Shown here piece by piece: positions 5,977 through 14,553 of a stretch of 35,059 nucleotides of DNA. The stretch is taken from positions 1 to 35,059 of the IMG/VR virus record IMGVR_UViG_3300009068_000012. One strand, given 5' to 3'. Each line of letters starts with the position of its first letter. Position 1 is the first letter of the stretch. This DNA is from a virus. The notes under the pieces were generated by a model that was given only the letters and a program-made list of their open reading frames with translations, was not told the origin of the DNA and did not search any database. Made by a program: the position numbers and the translations under genes.

Positions 5977-6176
5977 TATCGTGTCATTTGGTAATCTTCC
6001 ATTAATTCATCCACTAAAAATTCGATGTTATTCATAACTTTCATACGAAGAACAAAGCCAGCATCATCCACATATTCAATATTTGTCATTACATCCATCA
6101 TTGTATTAAGCAATTCGGTTGTTTTTTCGGATTTACTCATTGGTTTTTCCACAGTTTCAACTTTTATTTCGTACAT
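5976..6176 (-). CDS. Unknown small acidic protein
   Basis: 66 aa from ATG 6176, with a possible internal start (MSKSEKTTELL) at 6140. It is helical and Met-rich (LLNTMMDVMTNIEYV, then MNNIEFLVDELMEDY). It lies between the lysis genes and the metallophosphoesterase, overlapping the former by 13 bp and the latter by 1 base. No domain is recognised. Confidence 0.55.
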   Translation of the reverse strand: MYEIKVETVEKPMSKSEKTTELLNTMMDVMTNIEYVDDAGFVLRMKVMNNIEFLVDELMEDYQMTR

Positions 6177-6526
6177 AATGCTCCAAAGATCAAAATCATA
6201 AATAATAAACTATTGCGTTGCCAACCATTACGCTTCCTTTTTTCTTCGCTTGTAAGCAATGATTTTTGAACCTTTAAGGTATTGTTATTACTTATATATA
6301 AAGAATCCTTTAGAATCGATATTTGACCCCTATAAATTGAATCTTTGGCGATTAATAATTTACGTTCTTTAAGATCGTGAATAATTACATCGACTAAATC
6401 AGAAGATAAACAAATTTGTTTACCGGAATTTGGAATAGTTTTTAAGAAATTCTGACCTTGTACTATCATCGTAGGAATAAGGAATACGATTAATAGCAGA
6501 ATCGATTTGTAGTATTTTGCGATCAT
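6164..6526 (-). CDS. Spanin-like protein with signal peptide, coiled coil and C-terminal membrane helix
   Basis: 120 aa. The order is a signal peptide or membrane anchor (about 1-24, YYKSILLLIVFLIPTMIV), a region with ICLSSDLVDVIIHDLKERK, and a coiled coil with repeated KDS turns (IAKDSIYRGQISILKDSLY). A C-terminal hydrophobic segment follows (NSLLFMILIFGALC). There is no lipobox, so it is not a standard Rz1. Two membrane segments around a periplasmic coiled coil could link the membranes, as spanins do. The first 107 bp overlap the preceding small membrane gene out of frame, the kind of nesting known for Rz/Rz1. The spanin role is inferred. Confidence 0.55.
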   Translation of the reverse strand: MIAKYYKSILLLIVFLIPTMIVQGQNFLKTIPNSGKQICLSSDLVDVIIHDLKERKLLIAKDSIYRGQISILKDSLYISNNNTLKVQKSLLTSEEKRKRNGWQRNSLLFMILIFGALCTK

Positions 6527-6614
6527 TGTTTTCGATTAAAAATGAATGTTTAACCTGGTCTTTTTTTACCCAATTTTTATAAAACCAAGCCGAAAAAAAT
6601 AAAAGCAGTAACAT
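6420..6614 (-). CDS. Small single-pass membrane protein, possible inner spanin
   Basis: 64 aa from the ATG at 6612-6614; the longer frame needs TTG. A membrane helix sits at the very N-terminus (MLLLLFFSAWFY), followed by KNWVKKDQVKHS and a hydrophilic tail. Its 3' half overlaps the next gene by 107 bp in another frame. It starts 20 bp after the lysozyme stop. Its position and N-terminal anchor fit a reduced Rz-like protein, but the tail is short for a spanin. Confidence 0.5.
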   Translation of the reverse strand: MLLLLFFSAWFYKNWVKKDQVKHSFLIENNDRKILQIDSAINRIPYSYDDSTRSEFLKNYSKFR

Positions 6615-6633
6615 CGTTACCGCCTTTAAAAAA

Positions 6634-7098
6634 TTAAGATACTCTTCCAAAATAATAATCAGCTTCCGTCTTTCTTCTTTCAGTTAATCCTTTTAATACT
6701 TTGCCTCCGCATTTATTCCATTTAACAAATTCATCTTTAATCAATGGATCATTTGGATCTGCATTTACTTTTTTGAGCAATGTGCTTGACTTTAAAGACC
6801 CAGCACCCAAGTTGTAACAAAACGAAACCAAGGCATCAAATTGATTTTGATTGATGTCATCACGACAAAACGAATCCACACTATGCTCATAATGTTTAAT
6901 TATATTTAAAAATATTTCAGTTGCCCTGGCTTCACTAATTGGCGGATCAGTCATTTTAACCTTTGTGCCATCCGGATAATAAGTACATCCGATTGATATT
7001 GTCGGAATGCCAGCCGGGCATAGATATGGTTTTAATGTGATGCCTTCAAATAGTTTTATCAATCTTAGACCTCCTGGACTTATTTGGTTGATTTTCAT
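6634..7098 (-). CDS. Endolysin, GH24 T4-type lysozyme
   Basis: 154 aa. The catalytic pattern E-x8-(D/C)-x5-T is present as E18 (IKLFEG), C27 and T33 in LKPYLCPAGIPTISIG; Cys in place of Asp is common in this family. Other family marks are NQNQFDALVSFCYNLGAG and LKGLTERRKTEADYY near the C-terminus. It cleaves the glycosidic bond between MurNAc and GlcNAc in peptidoglycan. There is no signal peptide, so release needs a holin. Its ATG lies 53 bp inside the preceding membrane protein gene. Confidence 0.93.
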   Translation of the reverse strand: MKINQISPGGLRLIKLFEGITLKPYLCPAGIPTISIGCTYYPDGTKVKMTDPPISEARATEIFLNIIKHYEHSVDSFCRDDINQNQFDALVSFCYNLGAGSLKSSTLLKKVNADPNDPLIKDEFVKWNKCGGKVLKGLTERRKTEADYYFGRVS

Positions 7099-7363
7099 CT
7101 AATCCTAATTTCAGTTTTAATTCTGCGTTCTCTCCTCTCAAATTTTGCACCTCTGTTGTTAGTGCATCCACCTTATCACTTAACTCTTTGACCTTTGCCG
7201 ACATATCTTCGGCCGTCACTTTCCACATTGCAATGATTTCTTTTGTATTGGCGATTTCAGATGCATTAACATCTAAATTCTCTTTTCTTTTCCCAACTAT
7301 CCAACCTAAAAAAGCAGTTATTGCACCAGTAATTGACGGCACGAAAATATCATCGTAAATCAT
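7046..7363 (-). CDS. Membrane-anchored coiled-coil protein beside the lysozyme, holin candidate
   Basis: 105 aa. One hydrophobic helix at about 6-25 (VPSITGAITAFLGWIVG) is followed by KRK, then a long heptad-rich coiled coil at about 38-92 (VKELSDKVDALTTEVQNL) and a basic end. It ends inside the lysozyme gene and starts by TAATG overlap with the preceding gene. Its place fits a lysis accessory: holin, inner spanin or tail-fibre-linked membrane protein. A holin with one helix and a long coiled coil would be unusual, so this is only a candidate. Confidence 0.6.
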   Translation of the reverse strand: MIYDDIFVPSITGAITAFLGWIVGKRKENLDVNASEIANTKEIIAMWKVTAEDMSAKVKELSDKVDALTTEVQNLRGENAELKLKLGLDENQPNKSRRSKIDKTI

Positions 7364-7632
7364 TAATCCTTTTTTAACACGTTTAATAATTGAGCCTTTG
7401 CAAGAATGGTAAATGATTCGGATTCCTCAACGAAACTTTTTAAAGTTCCTTGATCAACTGAATCCAAGTCAATGATCTCGCCTTTATTTAATGCTAAGGC
7501 CCATTCCCACATTTTTAATGCGTTTCCTTTATTGGCCCCGACTAATGAAGTGGCTAATAATTTACCAGCATTTGCACCCTCGATTGGTTCACTATCCAAT
7601 CCTAACAAGTCGAAATTGAAATCTAATTTCAT
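7363..7632 (-). CDS. Small late protein, unknown function
   Basis: 89 aa, helical, with a distinctive pattern (NAGKLLATSLVGANKGNALK, then WALALNKGEIIDLDSVDQ, then FTILAKAQLLNVLKK). I associate it with small proteins encoded between tail and lysis genes in Bacteroidota phages. Nothing shows an activity. A virion assembly or chaperone role is only suggested by its place 54 bp after the 98-aa gene. Confidence 0.65.
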   Translation of the reverse strand: MKLDFNFDLLGLDSEPIEGANAGKLLATSLVGANKGNALKMWEWALALNKGEIIDLDSVDQGTLKSFVEESESFTILAKAQLLNVLKKD

Positions 7633-7686
7633 TGGTTGATTTTTAAAATGTTAAACAATATTCATAAATAGCAAAAACAAAAATAT

Positions 7687-7983
7687 TTACAACCAAGGTA
7701 ATGGCTTGCTCACAATTACATCCATTTTATAGGCAATCTCACAATCCAAAGCAAATTCAATTTCCTCTAAATTTAACGATGATTCTAACCATCCAATCAC
7801 AAGTTCCTCCGTAATTTCTTCAAATGGTTTAAATGCCGATTCATTTGGCGATGTCAAACCTAAACTACCAGGAATCGAAACCCCATCTTTTACTGCATTA
7901 TAGTTTACCGTTACAATGATGTTTTCAAATCCATCAATTGATTCTGAGCAAACCAATTCTTTAATCTCAAATTCAAAAGCCAT
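7687..7983 (-). CDS. Small virion-associated-type protein
   Basis: 98 aa, beta-rich and acidic (MAFEFEIKELVCSESIDGFE, then IIVTVNYNAVKDGVSIPGSL, ending KPLPWL). It resembles small proteins encoded next to phage tail-fibre genes, in which a beta domain with a VNY core is followed by a helix with EELVIGWLESSL. Their function is not known to me. It lies 10 bp downstream of the 814-aa virion gene, in the same transcript. Confidence 0.6.
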   Translation of the reverse strand: MAFEFEIKELVCSESIDGFENIIVTVNYNAVKDGVSIPGSLGLTSPNESAFKPFEEITEELVIGWLESSLNLEEIEFALDCEIAYKMDVIVSKPLPWL

Positions 7984-7993
7984 AATAATTAAT

Positions 7994-10438
7994 TTATAAG
8001 TTTTTTAATCGTATAACACTTGTATAATTTCCCCAAGTTTTAACCGTAAATTCTTGATTTCCTTTTGTTGGCAATCTTACCGTATGCGTTGACATCGTGT
8101 ATCCATTATTAAAAGGATTTGTGATAATCAAAAGTGCCTCCGTTCCATCAACTGATAATTTATAAGCTGAAATAGGTAACTGGGCATTGTATAACATAAC
8201 CGGAAAGTTAGTCGTATTAGCATCCGTGTTTGATGTCCAAACTGCTCCATTTTTATATTCCGGTTTTACCCATTCAGTATTTGCCCCAACGATGTCACGA
8301 TTTTGTAAAACTTGCCAGTAGCCAATATGAAACCAATCATATGCACCATTGTCAATCTCATAAATATCGCCGTATGCTTGCCATTCAAGTGTAAATTCTT
8401 CCCTCCATTTATTATATTCGCCACCTATCACATTATCATCCCATAGGTACAAACCATCTAAATAAGCAAAAGACCAAACAGCCAAAGATTGATTATGACT
8501 TGGCGGATTATTGGGCCGATAATTCTTAAATCCTACTCCGGATAAATAACCTTTACGTTCAAAACCAAAATCAGAAATATCAATTGGCTCCATATATCGC
8601 CAAGAATAGCCACATACTTTTTTTGTTTTACCTTGCTCTACTCCTAAAATTTCATTTATTAATTTACGACTAATATCTCCCGAATGTACTAAATTATACA
8701 AATACCATTTTTCGCAAATATTGTGCATATAAGCCGTTACAAAGAAATGTGAATAGCAATCAATGGCACCTAAATAAAATTTATGCCAATAAAAATCTGA
8801 TGCGTTTTTATTTTTTGATCCATCAAAATAATATTCCTTATAATCTTTGTATAAATCAGTAGTCTTTGCAGTTGCTACCGAAACACCTGGCGAAACATAT
8901 CTCCAACCACCGGTACCTGATCCTTCGTAAGTTCTCGTATAAATTCCACCTTCGTAATTACTAAAATTAGGAATTACTCCACCACTTGAGGCCCAAGAAT
9001 TTGAGATAGAATAAGTTTTACAACTATTCCATAAATCAGTAAATGATTGGCCGAATAATTGTCGATCACGTCCATAACTTCCGGTTATTTCAAAATCGAA
9101 TTGAATATGTTTACCGTGATTGCTATTTTGCGGAGTTGTTGAATCTCCAAATGGACTAAAAAAACCAAGCAAATTATTTGCTGGCGATACATCATAATTA
9201 CCAGTTCCCGAATTTAAACCAGTTTCCCAAGATCTTGGATTTAATTCTAAATAAGTTTTATTTATTACTCCATTGTTAAAAGTCCACGATAATCGTTCCG
9301 TAGGATTTGTGATTAATAAAGATTCGAATAATCCGACTACCCAGCTTTGTTGTTGAGAAGTTGGCGGATTGCTAAAATTACTTCCGGTATGTAAATTATA
9401 GGTATATTCTGCTGGTGTCTTTAACCAAGTGTCATAATTGATTAAATGGTTAGTCGCATAGGTTTGGTATTCAAAAATAGATTGAGAGGCCCCACCACCT
9501 GACTCTCGTTTCATATAATAATTTGCATTTGGAGGATCGCCATACAAAGTATCTGCGAATCTTCCTTGTCTTTTGTAGGTATAGCCTTTGGTATTTCGTG
9601 TAGAATTACGATAAGTTCTTTTGCTTGTGTTCCAAACTCCGCTTCCTTTTTCAATCATATCAAATAATGGAGTAGCCAAAGACATCCAATCCTTTTGATT
9701 TCCATTTTTATCATTGATTGGTAAAACGTTTGGAAATCTCTTAAAAAACGATGGATATTCTCCCGAATATAAGGGGATGAAATAATCGGGCCTAAAATAA
9801 TAATTTACCCGGCCTTCAACGGTTGTCCGTGCTAAATCTTCCGCAACGTGAATAATAGCAGAAATAAAATTACCACCAGTAAATCCTGCAGTTGTTGTAC
9901 CTCCTTTAGTATTTTGGTACCATTCTCCAGTCATTAAACGAAGATCATAACCTTTCATTGCCGATACATCAATGTTAGTCAATGCCGTTGAAACTAAATC
10001 GCCTTGATCAATTACCCATTTTTTAGAATGTGCATATGATCTTGATGACCAATAAGCATCCGTGACTAATAAACTACCATTGATTGATAAATTTGTACCA
10101 ACATTACCGGAATCAAAATTATCATTTGGAATGAAGGAACCGGTACTATAATCAGCAATGTAATCATCTACCCAACTTGTATCCACACCGGATAAAATCA
10201 ATTCAGTTTTTGATCCACTAATTTTGCCATCATTTCCAAGTGTTACATAATAAGATCTAAATTGAGGCGAAGGAATTACATAATTTCCGGAAGGTGCTAA
10301 AGTTGTTAATCCAGGATTAGTGTAAAAAATTGTTGTGTTATCAAGCAAATTATTGTTTGCATATAAAATCGCCGAATCTTGTTGAGTTTCAGGATTTATT
10401 AATTTTGTCCTCGCATCACTTATGCTTGAATATGCCAT
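7994..10438 (-). CDS. Large virion-associated protein of unknown fold, possible surface-polysaccharide enzyme
   Basis: 814 aa, rich in Trp, Tyr, Asn and Gly, with no coiled coil. A long central region (about 150-720) has many aromatic and acidic positions, such as YFRPDYFIPLYSGEYPSFFK and WRYMEPIDISDFGFERKGYL, giving the look of an alpha-helical carbohydrate-active domain. The C-terminus (about 745-814, LSVDGTEALLIITNPFNN) looks like a small beta-sandwich. It lies between fibre genes and lysis genes and starts by TAATG overlap with a 62-aa gene. I recognise no named family. Receptor binding or capsule depolymerisation is a context-based guess. Confidence 0.65.
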   Translation of the reverse strand: MAYSSISDARTKLINPETQQDSAILYANNNLLDNTTIFYTNPGLTTLAPSGNYVIPSPQFRSYYVTLGNDGKISGSKTELILSGVDTSWVDDYIADYSTGSFIPNDNFDSGNVGTNLSINGSLLVTDAYWSSRSYAHSKKWVIDQGDLVSTALTNIDVSAMKGYDLRLMTGEWYQNTKGGTTTAGFTGGNFISAIIHVAEDLARTTVEGRVNYYFRPDYFIPLYSGEYPSFFKRFPNVLPINDKNGNQKDWMSLATPLFDMIEKGSGVWNTSKRTYRNSTRNTKGYTYKRQGRFADTLYGDPPNANYYMKRESGGGASQSIFEYQTYATNHLINYDTWLKTPAEYTYNLHTGSNFSNPPTSQQQSWVVGLFESLLITNPTERLSWTFNNGVINKTYLELNPRSWETGLNSGTGNYDVSPANNLLGFFSPFGDSTTPQNSNHGKHIQFDFEITGSYGRDRQLFGQSFTDLWNSCKTYSISNSWASSGGVIPNFSNYEGGIYTRTYEGSGTGGWRYVSPGVSVATAKTTDLYKDYKEYYFDGSKNKNASDFYWHKFYLGAIDCYSHFFVTAYMHNICEKWYLYNLVHSGDISRKLINEILGVEQGKTKKVCGYSWRYMEPIDISDFGFERKGYLSGVGFKNYRPNNPPSHNQSLAVWSFAYLDGLYLWDDNVIGGEYNKWREEFTLEWQAYGDIYEIDNGAYDWFHIGYWQVLQNRDIVGANTEWVKPEYKNGAVWTSNTDANTTNFPVMLYNAQLPISAYKLSVDGTEALLIITNPFNNGYTMSTHTVRLPTKGNQEFTVKTWGNYTSVIRLKNL

Positions 10439-10626
10439 TATTTTAGAACGTAGTATGTTTGTGGATATGATACGACTGGGCCTCCGCTATATCCATAGAA
10501 TTGAGACATATTAAACGTAGTTGTAAATCCGGCATCTATTGACAATTGTTTTAAGGAATTGGATGATGAAGGAATCGCTGCCTTTATATCAGTTAATGAA
10601 ATTGTACCCGATGATGGTAATGCCAT
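10438..10626 (-). CDS. Small structural-type protein (62 aa)
   Basis: It begins MALPSSGTISLTDIKAAIP and contains MSQFYGYSGG. The LPSSGTISLTDI start and the S-x-FYG motif recur in short domains of phage tail and fibre proteins, sometimes alone as here. It overlaps its neighbours on both sides by one base (TAATG), between the S74 fibre and the 814-aa protein. A virion role is likely from motif and context. Confidence 0.7.
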   Translation of the reverse strand: MALPSSGTISLTDIKAAIPSSSNSLKQLSIDAGFTTTFNMSQFYGYSGGPVVSYPQTYYVLK

Positions 10627-11435
10627 TATTTAGCCTTTAAAATTTCAATTTCTTCCTTTAATTCTTTGATTGCCTCCACAAGTAAAGCCGTGGCAATGCT
10701 ATAATTTACTCCATAGGTTCCCTTAAAGTCTAATGTTGCTAACTCAGGCACCGCCTTTGCTACATCTTGAGCAATAAATCCAATTTTTCGTGAACCGTCT
10801 TTAATATCAATACGATTGTAATAAACCCCATTTAAAGCACATACCTTATCAAGTGCGTTATCAATGATAACAATGTTTTCTTTTAGTCTTTTATCGGAAG
10901 TTATTACAATATCCACCGTGGCACGAATGGTTCCAGCAACATCTAAAGCATAAGCATCATCAGTAGTTTGACCTACTAATAAATGGCCCGAATTTTGAAT
11001 TGAAACCTTTTCAGTTGCTCCGTTAAAGAAACCAATTTTAGATCCGTTAAAAATAATTGGAGTTACTGCGTTGTTTGCATCGTTAATCGATTTAAACATA
11101 ATTGAATCACCAGTAGTCACCCAATCGCCATAGCCAATCGCAAAGTTTAAATTTGAATATGGCCTTACTTGAAGAATATAATTTGGTGTGGTTGTTCCAA
11201 TTCCTATGCGTGAAGAACTTTCGTACATTACCGAATTACCAATGGCAGTAGATCCAGTAAATTTGGTAATATAACCACCCGAACCACTTCCCGAAATCGA
11301 ACCGGTTATTGTGGCTTGTAGATCAGCAATGGTTTTCTTGTATAACTGCCCCGTTGAGGCATCCCCGATCATAAATAAATCGGAAGTACCAATGGCTGAT
11401 TTTGTAAATAATTGATTAATCTTTTTATTTGCCAT
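10626..11435 (-). CDS. Tail fibre with C-terminal S74 intramolecular chaperone
   Basis: 269 aa from the ATG at 11433-11435; the longer frame begins with TTG inside the upstream gene. The N-terminal part (MANKKINQLFTKSAIGTSDL) recalls fibre attachment segments. A Gly/Ser-rich shaft and beta repeats (IGIGTTTPNYILQV) follow. The last 90 residues are the S74 domain: TSDKRLKENI with the cleavage Ser, FIAQDVAKAVPEL, then the helix LLVEAIKELKEEIEIL. S74 domains trimerise the fibre and cut themselves off. The gene starts two bases after the large fibre stop. Confidence 0.88.
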   Translation of the reverse strand: MANKKINQLFTKSAIGTSDLFMIGDASTGQLYKKTIADLQATITGSISGSGSGGYITKFTGSTAIGNSVMYESSSRIGIGTTTPNYILQVRPYSNLNFAIGYGDWVTTGDSIMFKSINDANNAVTPIIFNGSKIGFFNGATEKVSIQNSGHLLVGQTTDDAYALDVAGTIRATVDIVITSDKRLKENIVIIDNALDKVCALNGVYYNRIDIKDGSRKIGFIAQDVAKAVPELATLDFKGTYGVNYSIATALLVEAIKELKEEIEILKAK

Positions 11436-11436
11436 A

Positions 11437-14007
11437 TTAAACTGATGTAATTGTCTGCCAAGTTGTAGAATATACGCATAATTTTCCAAGTGTTGTATCA
11501 AAGACAACTAATCCCGTTGCCGGGGAAGAAATTGCATTCTTTTGTGTAGTTGTCATTCTTGAGAATAAAACTCCTTGTGTTGTTGAATCTACTTGAAGCA
11601 ATGCGGAGGCGTTTGGCGTATTAGTTCCTATAGATAATACACCAGCTAAATAGTTTTTAGCAGTTCCATTCATATAAATATTCCAACGGTTTGAACCTGA
11701 AGAAATATTTCCGTAGAATCCAAAGTTATTAGTAGCTCCAGTCATCGAAGAATCGGCAAAGTACCCATACTGATTAGTCACTGCACTTCCCGAACCTATT
11801 GTACCTTGCATTGAACGATGATGAACAAAATCAGTCAAGGTAAATGAAGCAGCAGCCGTGTTCATTAATGAACCGTAATTACTAACCAATGTTGTTACAT
11901 CACTTTGAACCGTTCCTTGACTTCTTACTCCGTATGATGTTGTTGCACCCGTAATGTTTTTAGCAATGTTTACAACGTAACCAGTTAATGTAGTTGTTCC
12001 AATACCTAATGAGCCAGCAATATAATTATCGGCAGTACCATCCATAAATAAATTATACCTACTTCCGCCACTATTAATCATTCCCCTAAATCCATAGTTA
12101 AATGTTCCGCCAGTTAGAGTACTTGAAACATAAAATCCATTTTGTTCTGTAATTACTGAACCTGCACCTATTGTTCCTTGCGTAGCAAGATAATGGTTAT
12201 ATCCACCAAGGGTAAATGATGTTGCTTGAGTGTTTAATTGGTTTAAATTACCAGAAACCGAACTTGTTACATCTGATTGAACTGTTCCAGTTTGTACAAT
12301 TCCGTAAGAAGTTGTTGCACCTGTTATTGATTTAGAAACAATTAAAGAATAGCCCGTTAAACCCGTACTACCTATTCCCAAAGAACCAGCCATATAGTTA
12401 TTAGCCGTTCCATTCATATAGATATTCCAACGGTTTGAACCGCTTGGAATATTTCCGTAGAATCCATAATTATTAGTAGCTCCAGTCAAACTTGCCCCGA
12501 CTTGAAATCCATATTGAGTAGTAATTGAAGAACCGCTTCCTAAAGCATTTTGTTGAGCAAAATAATGTCTATATTCAGATAAAGTAAATGTAGTTGCTTG
12601 AGTTAGTAATGTATTATTATAACCCATTGCAATAGAGGTAACATCACTTTGAACAGTACCAGCTTGATATATTCCATATGCTGTAGTTGACCCGGTAATA
12701 TTTTTACCTAAGAATAAACTTACACCAGTTAAACTTGCAGAACCAATACCTAAACCACCAGAAGAAATAAACGTGTTAGAACCTAATGTAATAAGTGAAC
12801 CCGAATCTTGAATGTTACTATTAGTAATCGCAGCCGTTCCCGAAAATTTAGGAATATATCCAATTGTTCCACTACCTCCAATTGATCCCGAAGCCGTACC
12901 GGTTGCCGTTAATGTTCCCGATGCTAAAGATAAACCACTTCCAATAATTGCTGGAGTTAATGTTCCGTTTGAACTTACATAAACCAAACGATCTCCAGTA
13001 CCGGCAAGGTTTCGGTAAATAGAAACTCCTTCAACGTTTAAAGTACCATTGACATCTAATGTATAAAATGGATTTGTTCGATTAATTCCAACATACACTC
13101 CATTGTCATAAATTAAACCTGGAGTTAATGAAGTTGTTCCCGAATACCTTGGCACATAGAATGAAGCACCGGCACCAACTAATGGATTAACAAGTAAATC
13201 TTGATATTGAGGAATGTTTAATTGGCCAGTAGTCGAATTGTATGTGGCTAATCCACTTGTTCCAACCGTGAGCAAAGTCAACGCATTTCGTGATCGTGAT
13301 GGTGTCCAAAATAAATTTGTACTTCCTTCGGGCAAATTATCGGTATTCTTATTATTAAAATCCGCATTAAATCTCGAAGATGAATAATACAATTTTGTAC
13401 TTCCTTCCGTTAAATTATCGGTTGTTTTTGTGCCAAATCTTGTGTCAAAACGTGCATCCGTGTAGTATAAATTCGAACCTTCCGATAAATCAGATGTAGT
13501 TTTTAATCCTAAACGTGTGTCAAATCTTGCATTTGTCCAGTATAAATTGCTTCCTTCCGTTAAATTACTCGTTGATTTTGTGGCTAAACGAGAATCAAAA
13601 CGTGCATCCGTATAATAAAGGTTCGATCCTTCAGTTAAATTGGTCGTACTTTTACCACTAAACCCAGTATTAAACCGTGCATCCGTCCAATATAGGTTTG
13701 TTCCTTCCGGAACTGCCGTAGTATTTAAAGTTTGAAAAGTCTTATCTCCTCTATAATATTGGGCCGAAGTTCCAGCAGTAATTAATGGTTGCTTTCCGTT
13801 TAAAACTGCCATCAAATCCGTTTGATTTGTTAGCACTCCATCGATATTACCCCAAGGCACCGAAGTAGTCGTAAAGAAATGATATGCCCCATCTACCCAA
13901 CGATATAAAGTATTCGTATCGTTAGTAATATAAAGCCGACTAACATCGCCCACCGCTGGCAATGAAGCATAATTAGGATAGTCGTATAAGACTTTGTAAG
14001 AACCCAT
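11437..14007 (-). CDS. Long repeat-rich tail fibre
   Basis: 856 aa. Residues about 1-90 include a WVDGAYHFF motif and GTSAQYYRGDKTF, typical of fibre N-terminal parts. Residues 96-243 hold six repeats of about 24 residues built on LTEGSNLYYTDARFD. Residues 418-788 hold three repeats of about 123 residues with TVQSDVT and NRWNIYMNGTANNYMAGS. The end (VLFSRMTTTQKNAISSPATG, then LVVFDTT) is a fibre-tip motif I know from Bacteroidota phage proteins. It has no S74 domain of its own; the next gene does. Likely receptor-binding or whisker-like fibre. Confidence 0.82.
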   Translation of the reverse strand: MGSYKVLYDYPNYASLPAVGDVSRLYITNDTNTLYRWVDGAYHFFTTTSVPWGNIDGVLTNQTDLMAVLNGKQPLITAGTSAQYYRGDKTFQTLNTTAVPEGTNLYWTDARFNTGFSGKSTTNLTEGSNLYYTDARFDSRLATKSTSNLTEGSNLYWTNARFDTRLGLKTTSDLSEGSNLYYTDARFDTRFGTKTTDNLTEGSTKLYYSSSRFNADFNNKNTDNLPEGSTNLFWTPSRSRNALTLLTVGTSGLATYNSTTGQLNIPQYQDLLVNPLVGAGASFYVPRYSGTTSLTPGLIYDNGVYVGINRTNPFYTLDVNGTLNVEGVSIYRNLAGTGDRLVYVSSNGTLTPAIIGSGLSLASGTLTATGTASGSIGGSGTIGYIPKFSGTAAITNSNIQDSGSLITLGSNTFISSGGLGIGSASLTGVSLFLGKNITGSTTAYGIYQAGTVQSDVTSIAMGYNNTLLTQATTFTLSEYRHYFAQQNALGSGSSITTQYGFQVGASLTGATNNYGFYGNIPSGSNRWNIYMNGTANNYMAGSLGIGSTGLTGYSLIVSKSITGATTSYGIVQTGTVQSDVTSSVSGNLNQLNTQATSFTLGGYNHYLATQGTIGAGSVITEQNGFYVSSTLTGGTFNYGFRGMINSGGSRYNLFMDGTADNYIAGSLGIGTTTLTGYVVNIAKNITGATTSYGVRSQGTVQSDVTTLVSNYGSLMNTAAASFTLTDFVHHRSMQGTIGSGSAVTNQYGYFADSSMTGATNNFGFYGNISSGSNRWNIYMNGTAKNYLAGVLSIGTNTPNASALLQVDSTTQGVLFSRMTTTQKNAISSPATGLVVFDTTLGKLCVYSTTWQTITSV
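11644..12756 (-). repeat. Three tandem protein-coding repeats of about 123 residues in the fibre gene
   Basis: Residues about 418-540, 542-665 and 667-788 of the fibre align with one another. Each begins LGIGS or LGIGT, then has KNITG or KSITG, TVQSDVT, an LGSGS-like turn, NYGF and a closing NGTA-NY-AG. The copies differ at many positions, so this is an old internal duplication under divergence, not a recent one. Confidence 0.75.
13279..13722 (-). repeat. Six short repeats of about 24 residues in the fibre shaft
   Basis: Residues about 96-243 contain six units based on T-x-NLTEGSNLYYTDARFD, with the EG, LY and RF positions kept throughout. The last two units are degenerate (LYYSSSRFN, LFWTPSRSR). 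Such units form repeated shaft segments in trimeric fibres and can change copy number by slippage. Confidence 0.75.
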
Positions 14008-14020
14008 ATTTGTTATTTTT

Positions 14021-14485
14021 TTATTCTGCTAACCACTCTAAATAATTGAAATCTTCCGGTAACGTACACCTATCTGATAAATAAGGAAATGATATACTTA
14101 CATCCATTTTAACACCACTTAAAAAATCAACTTCGGTTTCCGTATAATATTCAATGCTTACATTATCCTCAATCTCCCAATCAAAAGTTGGATTTTTCAT
14201 CATTGACAAAATATCCTGGGCCACTATTAATCGATCCGACAAGACATCCGTTTCGTTTTTTTCATCTTGAATTTCTCGATCAAAAAAGAACAGAGAAAAT
14301 GAATGCGTTAAAATCTTGCCTTGTATTTGCGTTCCGGTTAATGAATAAAATAAAGCCGGATAAATATTATCAGTATTTAAAAATTCCCATAGATCTCCAA
14401 AGTAAACCGAATCAATTTGCTCGTGGCTTTGGCCCAGTTCCTTGATTAGTTGTACCGTTTGATTCAATGTTAGTTGTCGTACCAT
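14021..14485 (-). CDS. Probable head-tail joining or tail-terminator protein
   Basis: 154 aa. A helical N-terminus (LTLNQTVQLIKELGQSHEQI) is followed by an alternating strand and helix pattern (YPALFYSLTGTQI, FSLFFFDREIQD, SDRLIVAQDILSMM). This resembles the small proteins that close the tail or join it to the head in siphoviruses. Its place immediately after the DUF6712-type connector and portal supports this. No residue is diagnostic, so the exact role is uncertain. Confidence 0.6.
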   Translation of the reverse strand: MVRQLTLNQTVQLIKELGQSHEQIDSVYFGDLWEFLNTDNIYPALFYSLTGTQIQGKILTHSFSLFFFDREIQDEKNETDVLSDRLIVAQDILSMMKNPTFDWEIEDNVSIEYYTETEVDFLSGVKMDVSISFPYLSDRCTLPEDFNYLEWLAE

Positions 14486-14546
14486 TCGTTGATTCTAAAT
14501 AAACTTTGAGTTTATTAATGTTTTTGGTTGAAAATGCTTTTGGCAT
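14412..14546 (-). CDS. Possible small basic ORF (44 aa)
   Basis: It starts MPKAFSTKNINKLKVYLEST and ends GPKPRAN. It fills the 68-bp gap between two connector genes and overlaps the next gene by 74 bp in another frame. The sequence is basic and Asn/Thr-rich. The overlap and lack of a known family make it doubtful, but the gap would otherwise be one of the longest in the late operon. Confidence 0.25.
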   Translation of the reverse strand: MPKAFSTKNINKLKVYLESTNGTTTNIESNGTTNQGTGPKPRAN

Positions 14547-14553
14547 AATTTAT

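Noticed and set aside
11437-14007. DNA repeats in the fibre gene as a CRISPR or phase-variable array
   Set aside because: The units follow codon periodicity and diverge at the DNA level; they encode protein repeats.
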